Of a DNA stretch of 60,093 nt, positions 25,521-35,624 are shown one piece after another. The stretch is from Alphaproteobacteria bacterium (GTDB taxonomy: Bacteria > Pseudomonadota > Alphaproteobacteria > JAJFIK01), in assembly GCA_021774965.1 (NCBI GenBank), contig JAJFIL010000011.1, positions 1-60,093 of the forward strand. The letters are read 5' to 3'. Position 1 is the stretch's first letter; each line of letters opens with the position of its first letter. The position numbers were made by a program, and so were the translations under genes. Under the pieces are notes generated by a model. The model saw nothing but the letters and a program-made list of their open reading frames with translations, did not search any database and was not told where the DNA came from.

Positions 25521-26095
25521 GGCCTTGCCGCCTCGTAACTTTCAATCTTGTCCATTTGGGATTGAAGAAAGCCGAGCTGATCGACCCCTTCCATAAGGCA
25601 GGTCCGCGCAAAGGGGTCCACCTTGAATTTACATTCGTGATTGCCGAACCGCACGGTGGTCTCTTCCAGGTCCACTGTGACGTCCGTGTCCGGATGATCC
25701 ATCAGCCATTGATGCGCCTCATCGTCCAACACAATAGGCACAAGGCCATTCTTGAGGGCGTTGGAATGGAAAATATCCGCAATCTCTGAGCTAATGACCA
25801 CCCGGAAGCCAAAATCCGTCAACGCCCAGGGCGCATGTTCCCGAGAGGAGCCACAGCCGAAGTTACGCCCGGCGACCAGCACCTTGTGGGTTTCCGGATC
25901 CACGCCGTTGAGATGCGCGCCTGGTTTCAGGCTGCCATCACTTTCATAGCGCCAATCATAGAACGCTTGCTTGCCCAGTCCCTCACGGGAGGTGGTGGTC
26001 AAGAACCGCGCCGGAATGATTTGGTCCGTGTCGATGTTTTCTTCCCGCAGCACCACTGTCTTGGAGGTAAGTGTCTCAAACGCTTTCATGATCAC
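25517..26095 (-). CDS. leuD: 3-isopropylmalate dehydratase small subunit
   Basis: A 192-residue swivelling-domain subunit of isopropylmalate isomerase. The conserved blocks are [40 protein letters not shown] and [20 protein letters not shown], followed by LVPIVL. It pairs with LeuC to isomerise 2- to 3-isopropylmalate. Four-base overlaps join it to leuC (upstream) and leuB (downstream). Length is normal for a bacterial LeuD of this type. Confidence 0.96.
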   Translation of the reverse strand: MIMKAFETLTSKTVVLREENIDTDQIIPARFLTTTSREGLGKQAFYDWRYESDGSLKPGAHLNGVDPETHKVLVAGRNFGCGSSREHAPWALTDFGFRVVISSEIADIFHSNALKNGLVPIVLDDEAHQWLMDHPDTDVTVDLEETTVRFGNHECKFKVDPFARTCLMEGVDQLGFLQSQMDKIESYEAARP

Positions 26096-27513
26096 GCCTC
26101 CATGACTTCGCTTAGGCCCACCAGATAGGGCCGGGGATCAGCGATAACGCCTTCAATGGCAGCAGCAGCAGCGGTCGCCGGGCTTGCCAAAACCGTGCGG
26201 GCGCCTTTGCCTTGTCTGCCTTCAAAATTCCTGTTGGATGTGGAAACCGTCAGCTCCCCAGGGTCTGTGAAATCACCGTTCATGGCGATGCACATGGAAC
26301 ACCCAGGCAGACGCCACTCGGCACCTGCTTCCAGAAACACGCGATCAAGACCCATGGCTTCTGCCTCCCGGCGCACTTGCCAGGAGCCGGGCACCACCAG
26401 CATGCGCAGCCCGTCTTTCACCTTATGGCCGCGCAAAACTTCGGCGGCGGCTTCAAGGTCGGACAAGCGGCCATTAGTACAACTGCCTACAAAGACGTTG
26501 TCGACCTTGGTGCCTTTCATGACTGCACCGGCAGAGATTTGCATATACTCCAGGGCGTTCTTTTCGGCCCGGGTGCTAGGTTCCGGCACGATCTCATCGA
26601 TGCCGACCCCTGCGTCCGGTGCTGTACCAAACGTTACCATGGGCGTGAAGGTGCGCGCGTCCATATGGATTTCGCTGTCAAAACTCGCGCCGTCATCTGA
26701 TTTTAGTTCGCGCCATTGGCTCGTCCAGTTTTGCCATTCCTCTTCGGAGGCGTCGCATCTGGATTTGAGCCAATCGAAAGTTACTTGATCAGGCGCGATC
26801 ATGCCTGCCCGCGCGCCTGCCTCGATGGACATATTGCACACGGTCATGCGCTCTTCCATGGAGAGACTACGGATGGCAGAGCCCGCGTATTCGATAACGC
26901 TGCCCGTGCCGCCGTCGATGCCGATGCGGGCAATGATAGCAAGGACCACATCCTTGGCAGAGACGCCGGAGGGAATAGGCCCCTCCACATTGATCCGCAT
27001 GGTCTTGGGTTTTCGTTGCAACAAACATTGAGTGGCGAGCACATGGCCCACCTCCGTGGTGCCGATGCCGAACGCCAACGCCCCAAACGCACCGTGGGTG
27101 CTGGTGTGGCTATCGCCACAAACGATGGTCATGCCGGGGCGGGTGAGCCCGTGTTCTGGAGCCACCACGTGAATGATGCCCCGGGCGGAGCTTTCCATAT
27201 CCAACAGGCGAATGTGGTTCATCTCGCAGTTTTCCTGGAGCTGTTCCACCTGCCGCCGCGCTGCCGTTGAGACATAAGGAATACGGCCCTCCTCATCCAG
27301 CGGCAGCGTTGGTGTGGAATGATCCATGGTCGCAAACGTCTGATCCGGGCGGCGAACTTTCAGGCCTCGCTCCCGCAATTCAGAGAATGCCTGGGGCGAT
27401 GTCACTTCATGGACCAGATGCAGGTCCACATAGAGGACGCCCGGGCGCTCGTTTGTTTCCGGGACCACCACATGGGGATCCCAGACTTTGTCAAACAGGG
27501 TTTTCGGTGACAT
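26092..27513 (-). CDS. leuC: 3-isopropylmalate dehydratase large subunit
   Basis: A 473-residue aconitase-family subunit with the [4Fe-4S] ligands in [11 protein letters not shown] and [12 protein letters not shown]. The substrate-side motif [20 protein letters not shown] is intact. The reading frame extends upstream into leuA, but the ATG at 27511-27513 shares a base with the leuA stop (TAATG), is preceded by GAGGG, and starts [16 protein letters not shown] as expected for LeuC. It acts with LeuD in the cytosol and is oxygen-sensitive through its cluster. Confidence 0.96.
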   Translation of the reverse strand: MSPKTLFDKVWDPHVVVPETNERPGVLYVDLHLVHEVTSPQAFSELRERGLKVRRPDQTFATMDHSTPTLPLDEEGRIPYVSTAARRQVEQLQENCEMNHIRLLDMESSARGIIHVVAPEHGLTRPGMTIVCGDSHTSTHGAFGALAFGIGTTEVGHVLATQCLLQRKPKTMRINVEGPIPSGVSAKDVVLAIIARIGIDGGTGSVIEYAGSAIRSLSMEERMTVCNMSIEAGARAGMIAPDQVTFDWLKSRCDASEEEWQNWTSQWRELKSDDGASFDSEIHMDARTFTPMVTFGTAPDAGVGIDEIVPEPSTRAEKNALEYMQISAGAVMKGTKVDNVFVGSCTNGRLSDLEAAAEVLRGHKVKDGLRMLVVPGSWQVRREAEAMGLDRVFLEAGAEWRLPGCSMCIAMNGDFTDPGELTVSTSNRNFEGRQGKGARTVLASPATAAAAAIEGVIADPRPYLVGLSEVMEA

Positions 27514-28739
27514 TACGCCCTCACACCCACATATTGGTGGATCAGCTCCAACAATTGATTGTCGTTCACCTCGCCGCATTCATCGGCCAAGTTCTTGAAT
27601 GCATAGAAGATCTGCGGCAGCACATTGCCGTCCAGCTTGGCCCCCAACATGGCGGCGCGTTGCTTGAGCGCATGTTTGCCGCTGTGTTTGCCCAGCACCA
27701 ATTCTGTGCCAGGAGAGCCCACATCTTCGGGCTTCATGATCTCATAGGTCGAGGGGTCCTGAATGACCCCGTGCTGATGGATGCCGGCCTCATGGGCAAA
27801 GGCATTGCGGCCCACAATGGCCTTGTTGCGCGGCACAGGATTTCCGGTCAGGGCTGCCAACAACTGACTGGTGGAATAAAGCCCACGGGTATCGATGCCT
27901 GTCTTAAAGCCAAGTGAATCGCTCCGTGTCCGGATGGCCATGACGACCTCTTCCAATGAGCAGTTCCCTGCCCGCTCGCCAATGCCATTAACGGCAACTT
28001 CAACCTGGCGCGCGCCAGCTTTCAGGGCGGAGATGGAATTGGCCACAGCCATACCCAAATCATCATGACAATGGGCGCTCAACACCACATCATCCATGCC
28101 TTTGACGGTCTTCTTCAAATGCGTGAACAGATCAAAGATCTCATCCGGCGTAGTGTAGCCCACTGTGTCGGGAACATTGATGGTAGTGGCGCCAGCTTCG
28201 ATGGCCACTTCGGAAGCCGCCACTAGGAACTCGCGTTCTGTGCGGATGGCATCTTCCGGAGAAAACTCCACATCGTCAAAAAATGTGCGCGCAAAGCTAA
28301 CGGAGTTGCGGATGGCCTCCAGGACCTCATCGCAAGTCATGTGCAGCTTGGCTTCCCGGTGGATAGGGCTTGTGCCAAGGAAAATATGCAGCCGTGATTT
28401 CGCGGCAGGCTCCAGCGCCCGCGCGGCAGCACGAATGTCGTCATCCCCGGAGCGTGAGAGCGAGCAAATGCGCGGCCCTTCGATTTCAGAGGCAATGCGG
28501 CGCACGGATTCTTCATCGCCGGGAGAGGCCGCAGCAAAGCCCGCTTCAATCACGTCCACGTTCAGATCCCGCAAGGCGGCAGCCATGCGGATTTTCTGAT
28601 CCACGGTCATGGTAAAGCCCGGCGCCTGTTCGCCGTCGCGCAATGTGGTGTCAAAGACGGTCACATGATTGTTTTCTACATGACTGTCTTGGGTTTCGGA
28701 GCTGTTTGCCTCAGCATCCTTGTTGTCGGTGGTATTCAT
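27513..28739 (-). CDS. leuA: 2-isopropylmalate synthase lacking the regulatory domain
   Basis: A 408-residue enzyme that condenses 2-ketoisovalerate with acetyl-CoA. The catalytic TIM barrel is intact: [13 protein letters not shown] near residue 30, [15 protein letters not shown] (metal His pair), [18 protein letters not shown], and the accessory domain with [10 protein letters not shown] and [13 protein letters not shown]. The protein ends soon after, at [13 protein letters not shown]. Typical LeuA proteins run to about 515-525 residues and carry a C-terminal leucine-binding dimer domain, which is absent. leuC starts within the stop codon, so there is no room for a frameshifted remainder. 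Feedback inhibition by leucine through that domain therefore seems impossible. About 25 unconserved polar residues precede the barrel. Confidence 0.93.
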   Translation of the reverse strand: MNTTDNKDAEANSSETQDSHVENNHVTVFDTTLRDGEQAPGFTMTVDQKIRMAAALRDLNVDVIEAGFAAASPGDEESVRRIASEIEGPRICSLSRSGDDDIRAAARALEPAAKSRLHIFLGTSPIHREAKLHMTCDEVLEAIRNSVSFARTFFDDVEFSPEDAIRTEREFLVAASEVAIEAGATTINVPDTVGYTTPDEIFDLFTHLKKTVKGMDDVVLSAHCHDDLGMAVANSISALKAGARQVEVAVNGIGERAGNCSLEEVVMAIRTRSDSLGFKTGIDTRGLYSTSQLLAALTGNPVPRNKAIVGRNAFAHEAGIHQHGVIQDPSTYEIMKPEDVGSPGTELVLGKHSGKHALKQRAAMLGAKLDGNVLPQIFYAFKNLADECGEVNDNQLLELIHQYVGVRA

Positions 28740-29038
28740 GATACTCGTTCCCTCGGCACTTCGTCTTTTTCATTATGTTTTGTTGCTGGCATTTCACGGC
28801 CAATGCGTTTGATGCCGTGCAGGCGGCTGATCTGCCGGCTCAAGACATCCACTGAACGTGATGTATCGCGCGCATTGATGCCCACGGTCACATGCATCGC
28901 ATCGTTCGAGCCATGCGGATGCACTTCCGGCATACTGAAGCTGCACAGCTCAAAGCCGCGACGTTCAATTAATCCAAAGAGGCGTTGAATGGCGCCTTCG
29001 CTCCGTGCGATTTCAATGCAAATAGTCTGTTGAGCCAT
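28736..29038 (-). CDS. ilvM: Acetolactate synthase small subunit (short ACT form)
   Basis: A 100-residue protein with a single ACT-type domain (residues 3-80, ICIEIARSEGAIQRLFGLIE, followed by RRGFELCSFSMPEV and later HVTVGINA). The length is that of the short IlvM/IlvN subunits rather than the roughly 160-residue IlvH. It starts immediately after the large-subunit stop and overlaps leuA by four bases. It should activate or stabilise the catalytic subunit and possibly bind valine or another branched-chain amino acid. The symbol is by analogy with the ilvGM arrangement. Confidence 0.85.
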   Translation of the reverse strand: MAQQTICIEIARSEGAIQRLFGLIERRGFELCSFSMPEVHPHGSNDAMHVTVGINARDTSRSVDVLSRQISRLHGIKRIGREMPATKHNEKDEVPRERVS

Positions 29039-30739
29039 CTAACCCTCCATCATTTCAATGTTTGACTTGCCCGGCGGCACCAAAGGCCAAACGTTTTCCG
29101 CCGGATCGATTTTCACATGCGCCAGGATGGCGCCCTTGGCATTCAGCAACCGATCAATGGCAGCGTCTTGCTGGCTACGTTCGGTCACGGTGAAAGCTTC
29201 AATACCGAAGGCATCGGCCACTTCGGCAAAATCGGGATTGCAGGACAAGTCCACTTCTGAGAAGCGCTTGTCGAAGAACAGTTCCTGCCACTGGCGCACC
29301 AAACCCAACGTGCTGTTATCGAGCAGCAGGATTTTCAGCGGCAGCTTGTAGCGCTGTAGCGTGGCCAGTTCCTGGATATTCATCATAATAGAGCCATCGC
29401 CAGAGATGGTGACGACGTTGGCATCGGGCGCTGCCAATTTCGCACCGATACCCGCAGGCAAGCCGTAGCCCATGGCGCCTAACCCGCCCGAGGTCAGATG
29501 CGCCTGAGGCCGGGAGAAGCGACAATGCTGCGCCACCCACATTTGATGCTGACCCACATCGCAAGCCGCAATGAAATCATCACCAGCAGCTTCCGACAGG
29601 TCCTTCAACAAAGAAGGTGCGTAGATACCCGTGCCCGGCGCGTCATAGCGGAAGCCATGGCGCATTTTCAGGCTGCGCACATAGTCCTGCCAGATATCAA
29701 TTTTCGGCGCGGTTGGCCGCAGGCTGTGCAGCATGTCCCGCATCTCGCCCACCATGGCGATATCCGGACGGCGCAGCTTGCCAACTTCGGCAGCATCACG
29801 GTCCAGATGAATGATCTTGGCGTTAGGCGCAAAGCCCTCCGGATCGCCCGTGGCCCGGTCATCAAACCGCGCGCCGATAGCGATCAAAAGATCACAATCA
29901 TGCACTGCCATATTGGCAGCCTTGGTGCCGTGCATGCCCAACATGCCCAAATGACCAGGGTGATCAGTGGGCAATGCGCCCAGACCTTTCAGGGTTGCGA
30001 CACTGGGAATTCCAGTCCGGGCCACAAAGTCGCGCAGCTCGTTCACCGCATCACCCAACACCACGCCGCCGCCGATATAGAGCAAGGGCCGTGTTGCATG
30101 CGCAATCATGACTTCCGCTGCAGCACGATTCCCATTTGCAGGGCGTGGGCTATTGTTTCCTTCAGGCACAAAGTGGCGAGGCTCAAACGTGCTGGTCACC
30201 GCTACATCCTTGGGCAAATCCACCAGGACAGGGCCGGGACGTCCGGTATTGGCGATGTGAAACGCCTCCTCGATCACGCGCGGAACGTCCCGCACATCCC
30301 GGACGATGAAGGAGTGCTTCACGACCGGCAAAGTCATGCCGAAGATGTCTACTTCCTGAAACGCATCAGTACCCATCAGTTTGGAAGGCACCTGACCCGT
30401 GATCGCCACGATGGGAACACTGTCCATGAACGCGTTGGCAAGACCTGTGATCAGATTTGTGGCCCCCGGTCCGGAAGTTGCCAAGCACACGCCCACATTG
30501 CCGGTCACCCGAGCATAGGCATCGGCCGAAAAGATTGAGCCTTGTTCGTGGCGCGCGAGAATATGCTTCAGCTTGGAGCCCACCAACGCGTCATACACAG
30601 GCATGATCGCGCCACCGGGGTAGCCGAAAATATATTCCGTTCCCAAATTTTCAAGCGTGTCGATGACGAGCTGCGCCCCTGAGCGTTCAGGGGCGGGGGT
30701 AGCGCTCGCCTCAATTTGCTCGGCGTGTTCCATGATCAT
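29039..30739 (-). CDS. ilvB: Acetolactate synthase large subunit
   Basis: About 566 residues, a TPP enzyme forming acetolactate or acetohydroxybutyrate. Seen are the TPP glutamate region [16 protein letters not shown]...[16 protein letters not shown], the substrate/FAD segment [18 protein letters not shown], and the TPP-metal motif [20 protein letters not shown] ending [14 protein letters not shown]. The frame is open 62 codons further upstream, inside ilvC, but that extension reads as non-homologous sequence. The ATG at 30737-30739, or one two codons later, gives the usual length and a short overlap (about 25 bases) with ilvC. The symbol could equally be ilvG given the ilvM-type partner. Confidence 0.94.
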   Translation of the reverse strand: MIMEHAEQIEASATPAPERSGAQLVIDTLENLGTEYIFGYPGGAIMPVYDALVGSKLKHILARHEQGSIFSADAYARVTGNVGVCLATSGPGATNLITGLANAFMDSVPIVAITGQVPSKLMGTDAFQEVDIFGMTLPVVKHSFIVRDVRDVPRVIEEAFHIANTGRPGPVLVDLPKDVAVTSTFEPRHFVPEGNNSPRPANGNRAAAEVMIAHATRPLLYIGGGVVLGDAVNELRDFVARTGIPSVATLKGLGALPTDHPGHLGMLGMHGTKAANMAVHDCDLLIAIGARFDDRATGDPEGFAPNAKIIHLDRDAAEVGKLRRPDIAMVGEMRDMLHSLRPTAPKIDIWQDYVRSLKMRHGFRYDAPGTGIYAPSLLKDLSEAAGDDFIAACDVGQHQMWVAQHCRFSRPQAHLTSGGLGAMGYGLPAGIGAKLAAPDANVVTISGDGSIMMNIQELATLQRYKLPLKILLLDNSTLGLVRQWQELFFDKRFSEVDLSCNPDFAEVADAFGIEAFTVTERSQQDAAIDRLLNAKGAILAHVKIDPAENVWPLVPPGKSNIEMMEG

Positions 30740-31781
30740 TGCTTTGTCCAATTGATGCGTTAGCTGCAGGTGCATTTGCAGCGGAATTTGAACCTGGGCG
30801 CAGCCAAGGCATGCGTTTGCGCAATTCTCGGCCCACCTCCTCGATCGGATGTTCAAGATCTTTCTGTAGGAGCGCGTTGTAGCGAGGCAGACCGGCCTGG
30901 TTTTCCAAGACCCAGTCCCGGGCAAAGCTGCCGTCCTGAATGTCTTTCAGCACAGCCTTCATTTGCTCGCGCACTTCGCCGTTGACGATGCGCGGACCTG
31001 AAACCAGATCGCCGTACTTGGCAGTTTCCGAAACAAACTCATGCATCTTGGCCAGGCCGCCTTCATGCAGCAGGTCCACGATCAACTTCAGCTCGTGCAA
31101 ACATTCGAAATAGGCAACTTCAGGCTTGTAGCCCGCGTCCGTCAGGGTCTCGAAGCCAGCCAGAACCAGTTCGGACACGCCGCCACACAAAACAGCCTGC
31201 TCGCCAAAGAGATCGGTTTCGGTCTCTTCCGCAAACGTGGTCTCAATGGCGCCGCCCGTGGTGCCGCCGATGGAGGCGGCATAGTCCAGCGCCACATCGC
31301 GGGCCTTGCCATTGGCATCCTGGCTTACGGCAAACAAACAAGGCACGCCGCGGCCTAATTCATATTCCCGGCGCACCAGATCCCCAGGGCCTTTGGGTGC
31401 CACCAATACGACATTGATGTTGTCGGGGGCCTTTACCCGTCCGTAGTGAACCGAAAAGCCGTGAGCAAACAAAACGGTGTCGCCATCTCGAACATTTGGG
31501 CGCACGTCGTTTTCGAATATTTTCTCATGGCTCATGTCCGGGGTCAGCATGACGATGAGATTTGCCTGCGCAGCTGCGTCACCGGGCTCGGCAACCGCAA
31601 AGCCATCTTCCATGGCCCGGGTCCAGCCTTTGCCGCCTTCACGAACGCCGACGGTGACCTTGCATCCTGAATCGCGCAGGTTCTGCGCATGAGCGCGTCC
31701 CTGACTGCCATACCCGATAACAGCTATAGTCCCTGTCCGCAGGGACTTCGGGCTGGCATCCTCATCAGTGTAAACTTTCAT
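30711..31781 (-). CDS. ilvC: Ketol-acid reductoisomerase, class I
   Basis: A 356-residue NADP(H)-dependent enzyme for the second step of valine and isoleucine synthesis. The Rossmann motif is [19 protein letters not shown] (about residues 20-38). The metal sites are in [20 protein letters not shown] (D and E) and [21 protein letters not shown]-terminal tail of about 25 residues rich in Ala, Asn and Ser ([13 protein letters not shown]) extends beyond the class I core and overlaps the ilvB start. The tail looks non-conserved. The start overlaps ilvD by four bases. Confidence 0.96.
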   Translation of the reverse strand: MKVYTDEDASPKSLRTGTIAVIGYGSQGRAHAQNLRDSGCKVTVGVREGGKGWTRAMEDGFAVAEPGDAAAQANLIVMLTPDMSHEKIFENDVRPNVRDGDTVLFAHGFSVHYGRVKAPDNINVVLVAPKGPGDLVRREYELGRGVPCLFAVSQDANGKARDVALDYAASIGGTTGGAIETTFAEETETDLFGEQAVLCGGVSELVLAGFETLTDAGYKPEVAYFECLHELKLIVDLLHEGGLAKMHEFVSETAKYGDLVSGPRIVNGEVREQMKAVLKDIQDGSFARDWVLENQAGLPRYNALLQKDLEHPIEEVGRELRKRMPWLRPGSNSAANAPAANASIGQSNDHGTRRAN

Positions 31782-33481
31782 CGTCTTACTTCCTTGGTTG
31801 AGTTGGCAGCGCTCGTGGTGGCCCCTTTGGAGGCGCAGGAAACGAGAGCGGCATATTTTGAAAAAACGCTTGTCGCCTGTTCTTTCGGAGCAGGCGGGCT
31901 TGCAGGTGTTCGGTCGCTGAGGTCCGCATTCACTTCAATGCGGCGTGCAGCAATATCGATGTGGATTTCATCCCCCTCATGAAGGCGTGCGATGGGACCA
32001 CCGCTGGCCGCTTCGGGCGCAACATGGCCGATGACGAAGCCATAGCTGGCGCCGGAGAAGCGGCCATCGGTGATCAGGGCGACACTTTCCGAAAGTCCTT
32101 GACCCACGAGCGCTGCGGTCACCGCCAGCATTTCGCGCATGCCGGGGCCGCCCTTGGGGCCTTCGAAACGGATGACGATCACATCGCCCGCTTTAATCTT
32201 TTGCGCCTCGACGGCGGCAAAGGCATCTTCCTCACAATCAAAAACCCGCGCCGGACCTGTAAAGGCGGTGCGATCATGGCCGGAAAGTTTTGCCACCGCG
32301 CCAGCTGGCGCCAAGGCGCCATAGATGATGCGGAAGCCGCCGTGGGCCTTCAGGGGTGCTTCATTGGGCAGCACCACTTCCTGGCCCGGTGTTTCCGGGG
32401 CATCCACCACTTCGTCGAATAAGCAGCGGCCAGTGACCGTTGGGGTCGCGGTCAGCTGGCCTGCCTCAAGCAAGCGACGGCACATCAGCGCGGTCCCTCC
32501 TGCCTGATAGAGATCGTGTGCCATGAACCGCCCGCCGGGCTTTAAATCTGCAAGCACCGGCGTGGTGGCGGAGGCATGGTCAAATGCTTCGATGGAAAAT
32601 TCGGTGCCGGCCTCAGCAGCAATAGCCAGTAGGTGCAGCACGGCATTGGTGGAGCCGCCACTGGCGGAGACAGCGCGGGCGGCGTTCTCAAAAGCCTCCG
32701 CTGCCAAAAACCCGCGAGGGCGATCATCCCGGCGCACCAGATCAACCGCCAAGGAACCACACCGTTGTGCTTCTTCCATCTTGGCAGGATCGGTGGCGGG
32801 AACATCGTTTGCGCCCATGGGCGAGAGCCCCAAAACGCTCAGCGCCATGGCCATGGTGTTGGCGGTGAACTGGCCACCGCAGGCACCAGCCCCGGGGCAA
32901 GCAGCCCCTTCCACTTCGCGCAATTCTTCGTCCGACATGGTGCCTGCGCTGTGAGCACCCACAGCTTCGAACACATCCTGAATGGTGACGTCGTGATCTT
33001 TGTACCGGCCCGGCGCGATAGAGCCGCCGTAGAAAACCAGACCCGGCACATTCATCCGGGCCAAAGCCATGGCCGCTGCAGGGATCGTTTTATCGCACCC
33101 CACGATCACGATCACACCGTCCAGCGAATGACCGCGCACCGCCAGCTCGATTGAATCGGCAATGGTCTCGCGGGAAATCAGCGAGGCACGCATGCCGCCT
33201 GTGCCCATGGAAATGCCGTCGGAGACAACAATCGTATTAAAATCGATAGGGGTTCCGCCCGCCGCACGCACGCCTTGCCGCACCGGTTCCGCCAGATCGC
33301 CCAGGTGCATATTGCACGGGGTCACGTTGGACCAGGTGTTGACCACAGCGATCATGGGGGCGGCCATGGCCTCATCGTCCAGGCCCGTTGCGCGCAACAT
33401 GGCGCGGGCCGGGGCGCGGGCGGCTCCCTTTGTGATCGCATTGCTGCGTTTATCTTTGATCGGTTTTTCTTGGCCGGTCAC
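31778..33481 (-). CDS. ilvD: Dihydroxy-acid dehydratase
   Basis: About 567 residues from the GTG at 33479-33481, which has GGAG ten bases upstream; an in-frame TTG at 33502 is an alternative. It dehydrates dihydroxy-acids to 2-keto acids. Fe-S cluster cysteines lie in [27 protein letters not shown] and [20 protein letters not shown]. The C-terminal half has the conserved [20 protein letters not shown]. The N-terminus [20 protein letters not shown] places it with the ILV3-type rather than the longer E. coli-type enzyme. First structural gene behind the attenuator. Confidence 0.95.
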   Translation of the reverse strand: MTGQEKPIKDKRSNAITKGAARAPARAMLRATGLDDEAMAAPMIAVVNTWSNVTPCNMHLGDLAEPVRQGVRAAGGTPIDFNTIVVSDGISMGTGGMRASLISRETIADSIELAVRGHSLDGVIVIVGCDKTIPAAAMALARMNVPGLVFYGGSIAPGRYKDHDVTIQDVFEAVGAHSAGTMSDEELREVEGAACPGAGACGGQFTANTMAMALSVLGLSPMGANDVPATDPAKMEEAQRCGSLAVDLVRRDDRPRGFLAAEAFENAARAVSASGGSTNAVLHLLAIAAEAGTEFSIEAFDHASATTPVLADLKPGGRFMAHDLYQAGGTALMCRRLLEAGQLTATPTVTGRCLFDEVVDAPETPGQEVVLPNEAPLKAHGGFRIIYGALAPAGAVAKLSGHDRTAFTGPARVFDCEEDAFAAVEAQKIKAGDVIVIRFEGPKGGPGMREMLAVTAALVGQGLSESVALITDGRFSGASYGFVIGHVAPEAASGGPIARLHEGDEIHIDIAARRIEVNADLSDRTPASPPAPKEQATSVFSKYAALVSCASKGATTSAANSTKEVRR

Positions 33482-33507
33482 TTTTTCGTTTCTCCAACTC
33501 AAATACG

Positions 33508-33545
33508 AAAAAGCCCCGCTCCTCTGGTGAGGAACGGGGCTTTTC
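33508..33545 (-). terminator. Attenuator terminator in the ilv-leu leader
   Basis: On the minus strand GCCCCGTTCCTC and GAGGAGCGGGGC (arms 33529-33540 and 33513-33524) form a 12-bp stem with one G-U pair and a 4-base loop, followed by TTTTT. It lies between the leader-peptide stop and ilvD, about 27 bases before the GTG. An alternative pairing of 33584-33593 (GGAGCGGAGC) with 33531-33540 (GCCCCGTTCC) covers 9 of 10 positions and would block this stem, so the leader can switch between two structures. Confidence 0.88.
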
Positions 33546-33566
33546 GAGATCCTGTTTTGCTAGGGT

Positions 33567-33719
33567 TTAGCTTGCAGGTTCGGGCTCCGCTCCTTTGGAG
33601 GGGATAATAATTAGTACTAGTACTACTAGGCTTAGGAGGTCTGAGACGCGCAACAGCGACCGCAGCACGGGAACACCCGTGATACTTTCGATCAACTTGT
33701 TGGTCGGCAAGAATGCCAT
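33567..33719 (-). CDS. ilvL: ilv-leu operon leader peptide (IlvL-like), 50 aa
   Basis: A short frame from the ATG at 33717-33719 to the TAA at 33567-33569. The second half reads LLRVSDLLSLVVLVLIIIPS followed by KGAEPEPAS. As I recall, the E. coli IlvL peptide has LLRVISLVV...VVVIIIPPCGAA, so the resemblance is strong in both the start and end of the control region. Twelve residues between 28 and 39 include eleven Leu, Val or Ile, and the codons are CTC CTA AGC CTA GTA GTA CTA GTA CTA ATT ATT ATC. CTA and GTA are uncommon in this GC-rich coding style, which should make stalling sensitive to charged tRNA. AGGA lies nine bases before the ATG. The attenuator hairpin follows the stop by about 22 bases. 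Confidence 0.88.
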   Translation of the reverse strand: MAFLPTNKLIESITGVPVLRSLLRVSDLLSLVVLVLIIIPSKGAEPEPAS

Positions 33720-33778
33720 TTTATCCGCGTCCTGCTTTGGTTCTGTCTCGCGCGCAAATCCTGAGAATTATGCGCGAA

Positions 33779-33807
33779 ACTATCCTTAAGGCCCTGTTAA
33801 CTAACAA
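33779..33807 (-). promoter_or_regulatory. Candidate promoter of the ilv-leu operon
   Basis: On the minus strand TTGTTA (33802-33807), a 17-base spacer and GATAGT (33779-33784) lie about 60 bases before the leader-peptide ATG. The match to a sigma-70-type promoter is moderate. The rest of the stretch up to 33918 shows no gene and no other motif I can name. Confidence 0.4.
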
Positions 33808-33918
33808 GGTCTTTCGGAATATTGCACCGCACTCCTAACATCCGGTTAAATGTTGCGCAAGCGAATTCTGTGGAAAACTTTATTTCGTCACGGCTCCAAG
33901 CCGCCCAACCCGGAAAAT

Positions 33919-34710
33919 CTACCCCTCGGCGAGATTAGTGAAGTCCGCGTCCCGCTTTTCCTCGAACGCCGAGATGGCCTCACGGTTTGCGGGCCCGCCT
34001 ACGAGGGCTGCAAAGGCAGGCTGCTCCCTTTCCCGGGCCGCCCGAGTGCCTTCGAGCCGTGCGGCCAGAAGCAGTTTCTTGGTGGTCACAAGGGAAGCCA
34101 CCGGCATGGCCGCGATGCGCCCGGCGATGGAAAGGGTCTCGGCCATCAGATCGCCTGAGGCGACAACTTTCCACACAAGCCCCAACTCCAGACATTCCGG
34201 TGCCTGGATCCAATCGGTCGTATACAGAATACGTGCCGCATTAGCCCATCCCACGGCAAGGGGCAGTAATTGCGAATTGCCGGCCTCCACGGTAACACCC
34301 AGCGAGACGAATGGTGCGCGCAAACGTGCGTCTTCCGCCATCAACACAAGATCACAATGGGGCAACAACGTCAGCCCGATGCCGACGCCTAAGCCATTGA
34401 CCGCTGCGATCAAGGGTTTGGGAAACGCTTCGACGGTCTCAATGAAGGGCGTGAAGCCATGACGTTTGCCATCATTGTAGGTTGGCGGCGTGCCCATCTG
34501 CTGAAGGTCCTGACCTGCAGTAAAAGCCCGGCCCGTGCCCGTGATCACCACCACGGCCACATCTGGATCATCTGCGGCTTCGCTCAGCGCTGCTGTGACG
34601 CCATCATATTGCTCGTCATTAAAGGCGTTCAGCGCATCAGGGCGATTTAGACGGATAATCCGTACACGGCCATCGCTTTCCACTTGCACGCAGTTTTCCG
34701 AAGATGTCAT
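33919..34710 (-). CDS. Enoyl-CoA hydratase/isomerase family protein
   Basis: A 263-residue crotonase-fold enzyme. Recognisable parts are RPDALNAFNDEQYDGVTAAL, the oxyanion-hole segments TGTGRAFTAGQDLQQMG and AAVNGLGVGIGLTLLPHCDL, and FVSLGVTVEAGNSQLLPLAV. The Glu of VEAG corresponds to the second catalytic glutamate, while the first catalytic position (APFVSLG) lacks Glu, which is more typical of isomerases such as the PaaG type. It acts on a CoA thioester in fatty-acid or aromatic breakdown. The ATG shares a base with the stop of the upstream VOC gene, so the two are coupled. Confidence 0.88.
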   Translation of the reverse strand: MTSSENCVQVESDGRVRIIRLNRPDALNAFNDEQYDGVTAALSEAADDPDVAVVVITGTGRAFTAGQDLQQMGTPPTYNDGKRHGFTPFIETVEAFPKPLIAAVNGLGVGIGLTLLPHCDLVLMAEDARLRAPFVSLGVTVEAGNSQLLPLAVGWANAARILYTTDWIQAPECLELGLVWKVVASGDLMAETLSIAGRIAAMPVASLVTTKKLLLAARLEGTRAAREREQPAFAALVGGPANREAISAFEEKRDADFTNLAEG

Positions 34711-35573
34711 TAGATCGCCTCCACGCGTTCAGGGTGCCCGGACCATTGCCAGCCCATGGTGGGGCGTGAGATGCCCAGCATCATACCGCCCATGGTGGCA
34801 GGATGCAGGAACAATGTATCGGAAGGGCGGTCATCAGCCTTGTCCGGTGGCGTCACCGTATGGCCCAGCCCCAGTTCTTTCACCCGTTGTTCGATTTCCA
34901 AAACCTTGGCGGATTCGCCATAGCCCATGTAAAGCTCTTCGCCATGTTTGGAGAAATACCGTCCCATGGTTTTTTCCAGATCATAAGGCTGAATCACTTC
35001 GAACCGGCCCAAAAGATCAGGATGGAAAAGCGTCAGAATACCCTTGTAGCCATATTGTTTGGATTCAATGGAAACAAAATGTTCCGCATTCAGATTAAAC
35101 AGCTCCGCATAGCGCTGCGAGGCCTCGTCCTGATCTGCCACCAACAGAGTAACCTCATAGAGCCAATCCAGATCACCTACGGGCGCAAGGTCCCCATCTG
35201 CACTGATCACTGTGCGCGGGGTGCCAGGGCCGGTTTTGGAGGGATCAAGAAAGACCTGCCCGCCTTCGAGGATCGGATCTGCACCCTGATCCTTCAAATG
35301 GGCAAGCAACCCTGAGATATCATCGCTCGCAGCCCCTCCGGCAAAGAGATGCCCACCGCCACGCCGGGCCAGGGCATCCGCCACGACCCCGGTGCCATCA
35401 GCTTCCAGGAACTCGACCCAGCCCCGGCCCAGGCGATAGGAGGTGCGCTTTGCGCCCAGGCACTTGATAGTATCGCTGCCCGCTTTTTCTGCCCCCAGAA
35501 GCGCAACCCAGTTTGCCGCTGCGGTACCTGCATCGGGCACCGCCAATTGAACACGATCTACGCGAGTGAGCAT
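34710..35573 (-). CDS. VOC-family protein with two modules
   Basis: A 287-residue protein with two vicinal-oxygen-chelate modules: an N-terminal one (VDRVQLAVPDAGTAAANWVA) and a second from about residue 140 (LDWLYEVTLLVADQDEASQR). The C-terminal part ends PATMGGMMLGISRPTMGWQW, a metal-site-like strand in this superfamily. It is coupled to the enoyl-CoA hydratase by a one-base TAATG overlap. The context suggests breakdown of a CoA-linked or aromatic compound, but the reaction is unknown. No metal set could be assigned with certainty. Confidence 0.72.
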   Translation of the reverse strand: MLTRVDRVQLAVPDAGTAAANWVALLGAEKAGSDTIKCLGAKRTSYRLGRGWVEFLEADGTGVVADALARRGGGHLFAGGAASDDISGLLAHLKDQGADPILEGGQVFLDPSKTGPGTPRTVISADGDLAPVGDLDWLYEVTLLVADQDEASQRYAELFNLNAEHFVSIESKQYGYKGILTLFHPDLLGRFEVIQPYDLEKTMGRYFSKHGEELYMGYGESAKVLEIEQRVKELGLGHTVTPPDKADDRPSDTLFLHPATMGGMMLGISRPTMGWQWSGHPERVEAI

Positions 35574-35624
35574 GGGACAACTCCTTTGCCAAAATGCAAT
35601 GTCTGAAAAATCAACTCAGGATAC

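Noticed and set aside
27513-27579. Upstream start for leuC
   Set aside because: The extension reads through leuA in another frame; the ATG at 27513 overlaps the leuA stop and gives the normal LeuC N-terminus.
27513-28739. Frameshift as the cause of the short LeuA
   Set aside because: The next gene begins in the stop codon and no sequence resembling the regulatory domain is visible in any frame nearby.
30740-30925. Longer N-terminus for acetolactate synthase
   Set aside because: The extra 62 codons lie inside ilvC and read as non-homologous, cysteine- and arginine-rich sequence; known large subunits start near the chosen ATG.
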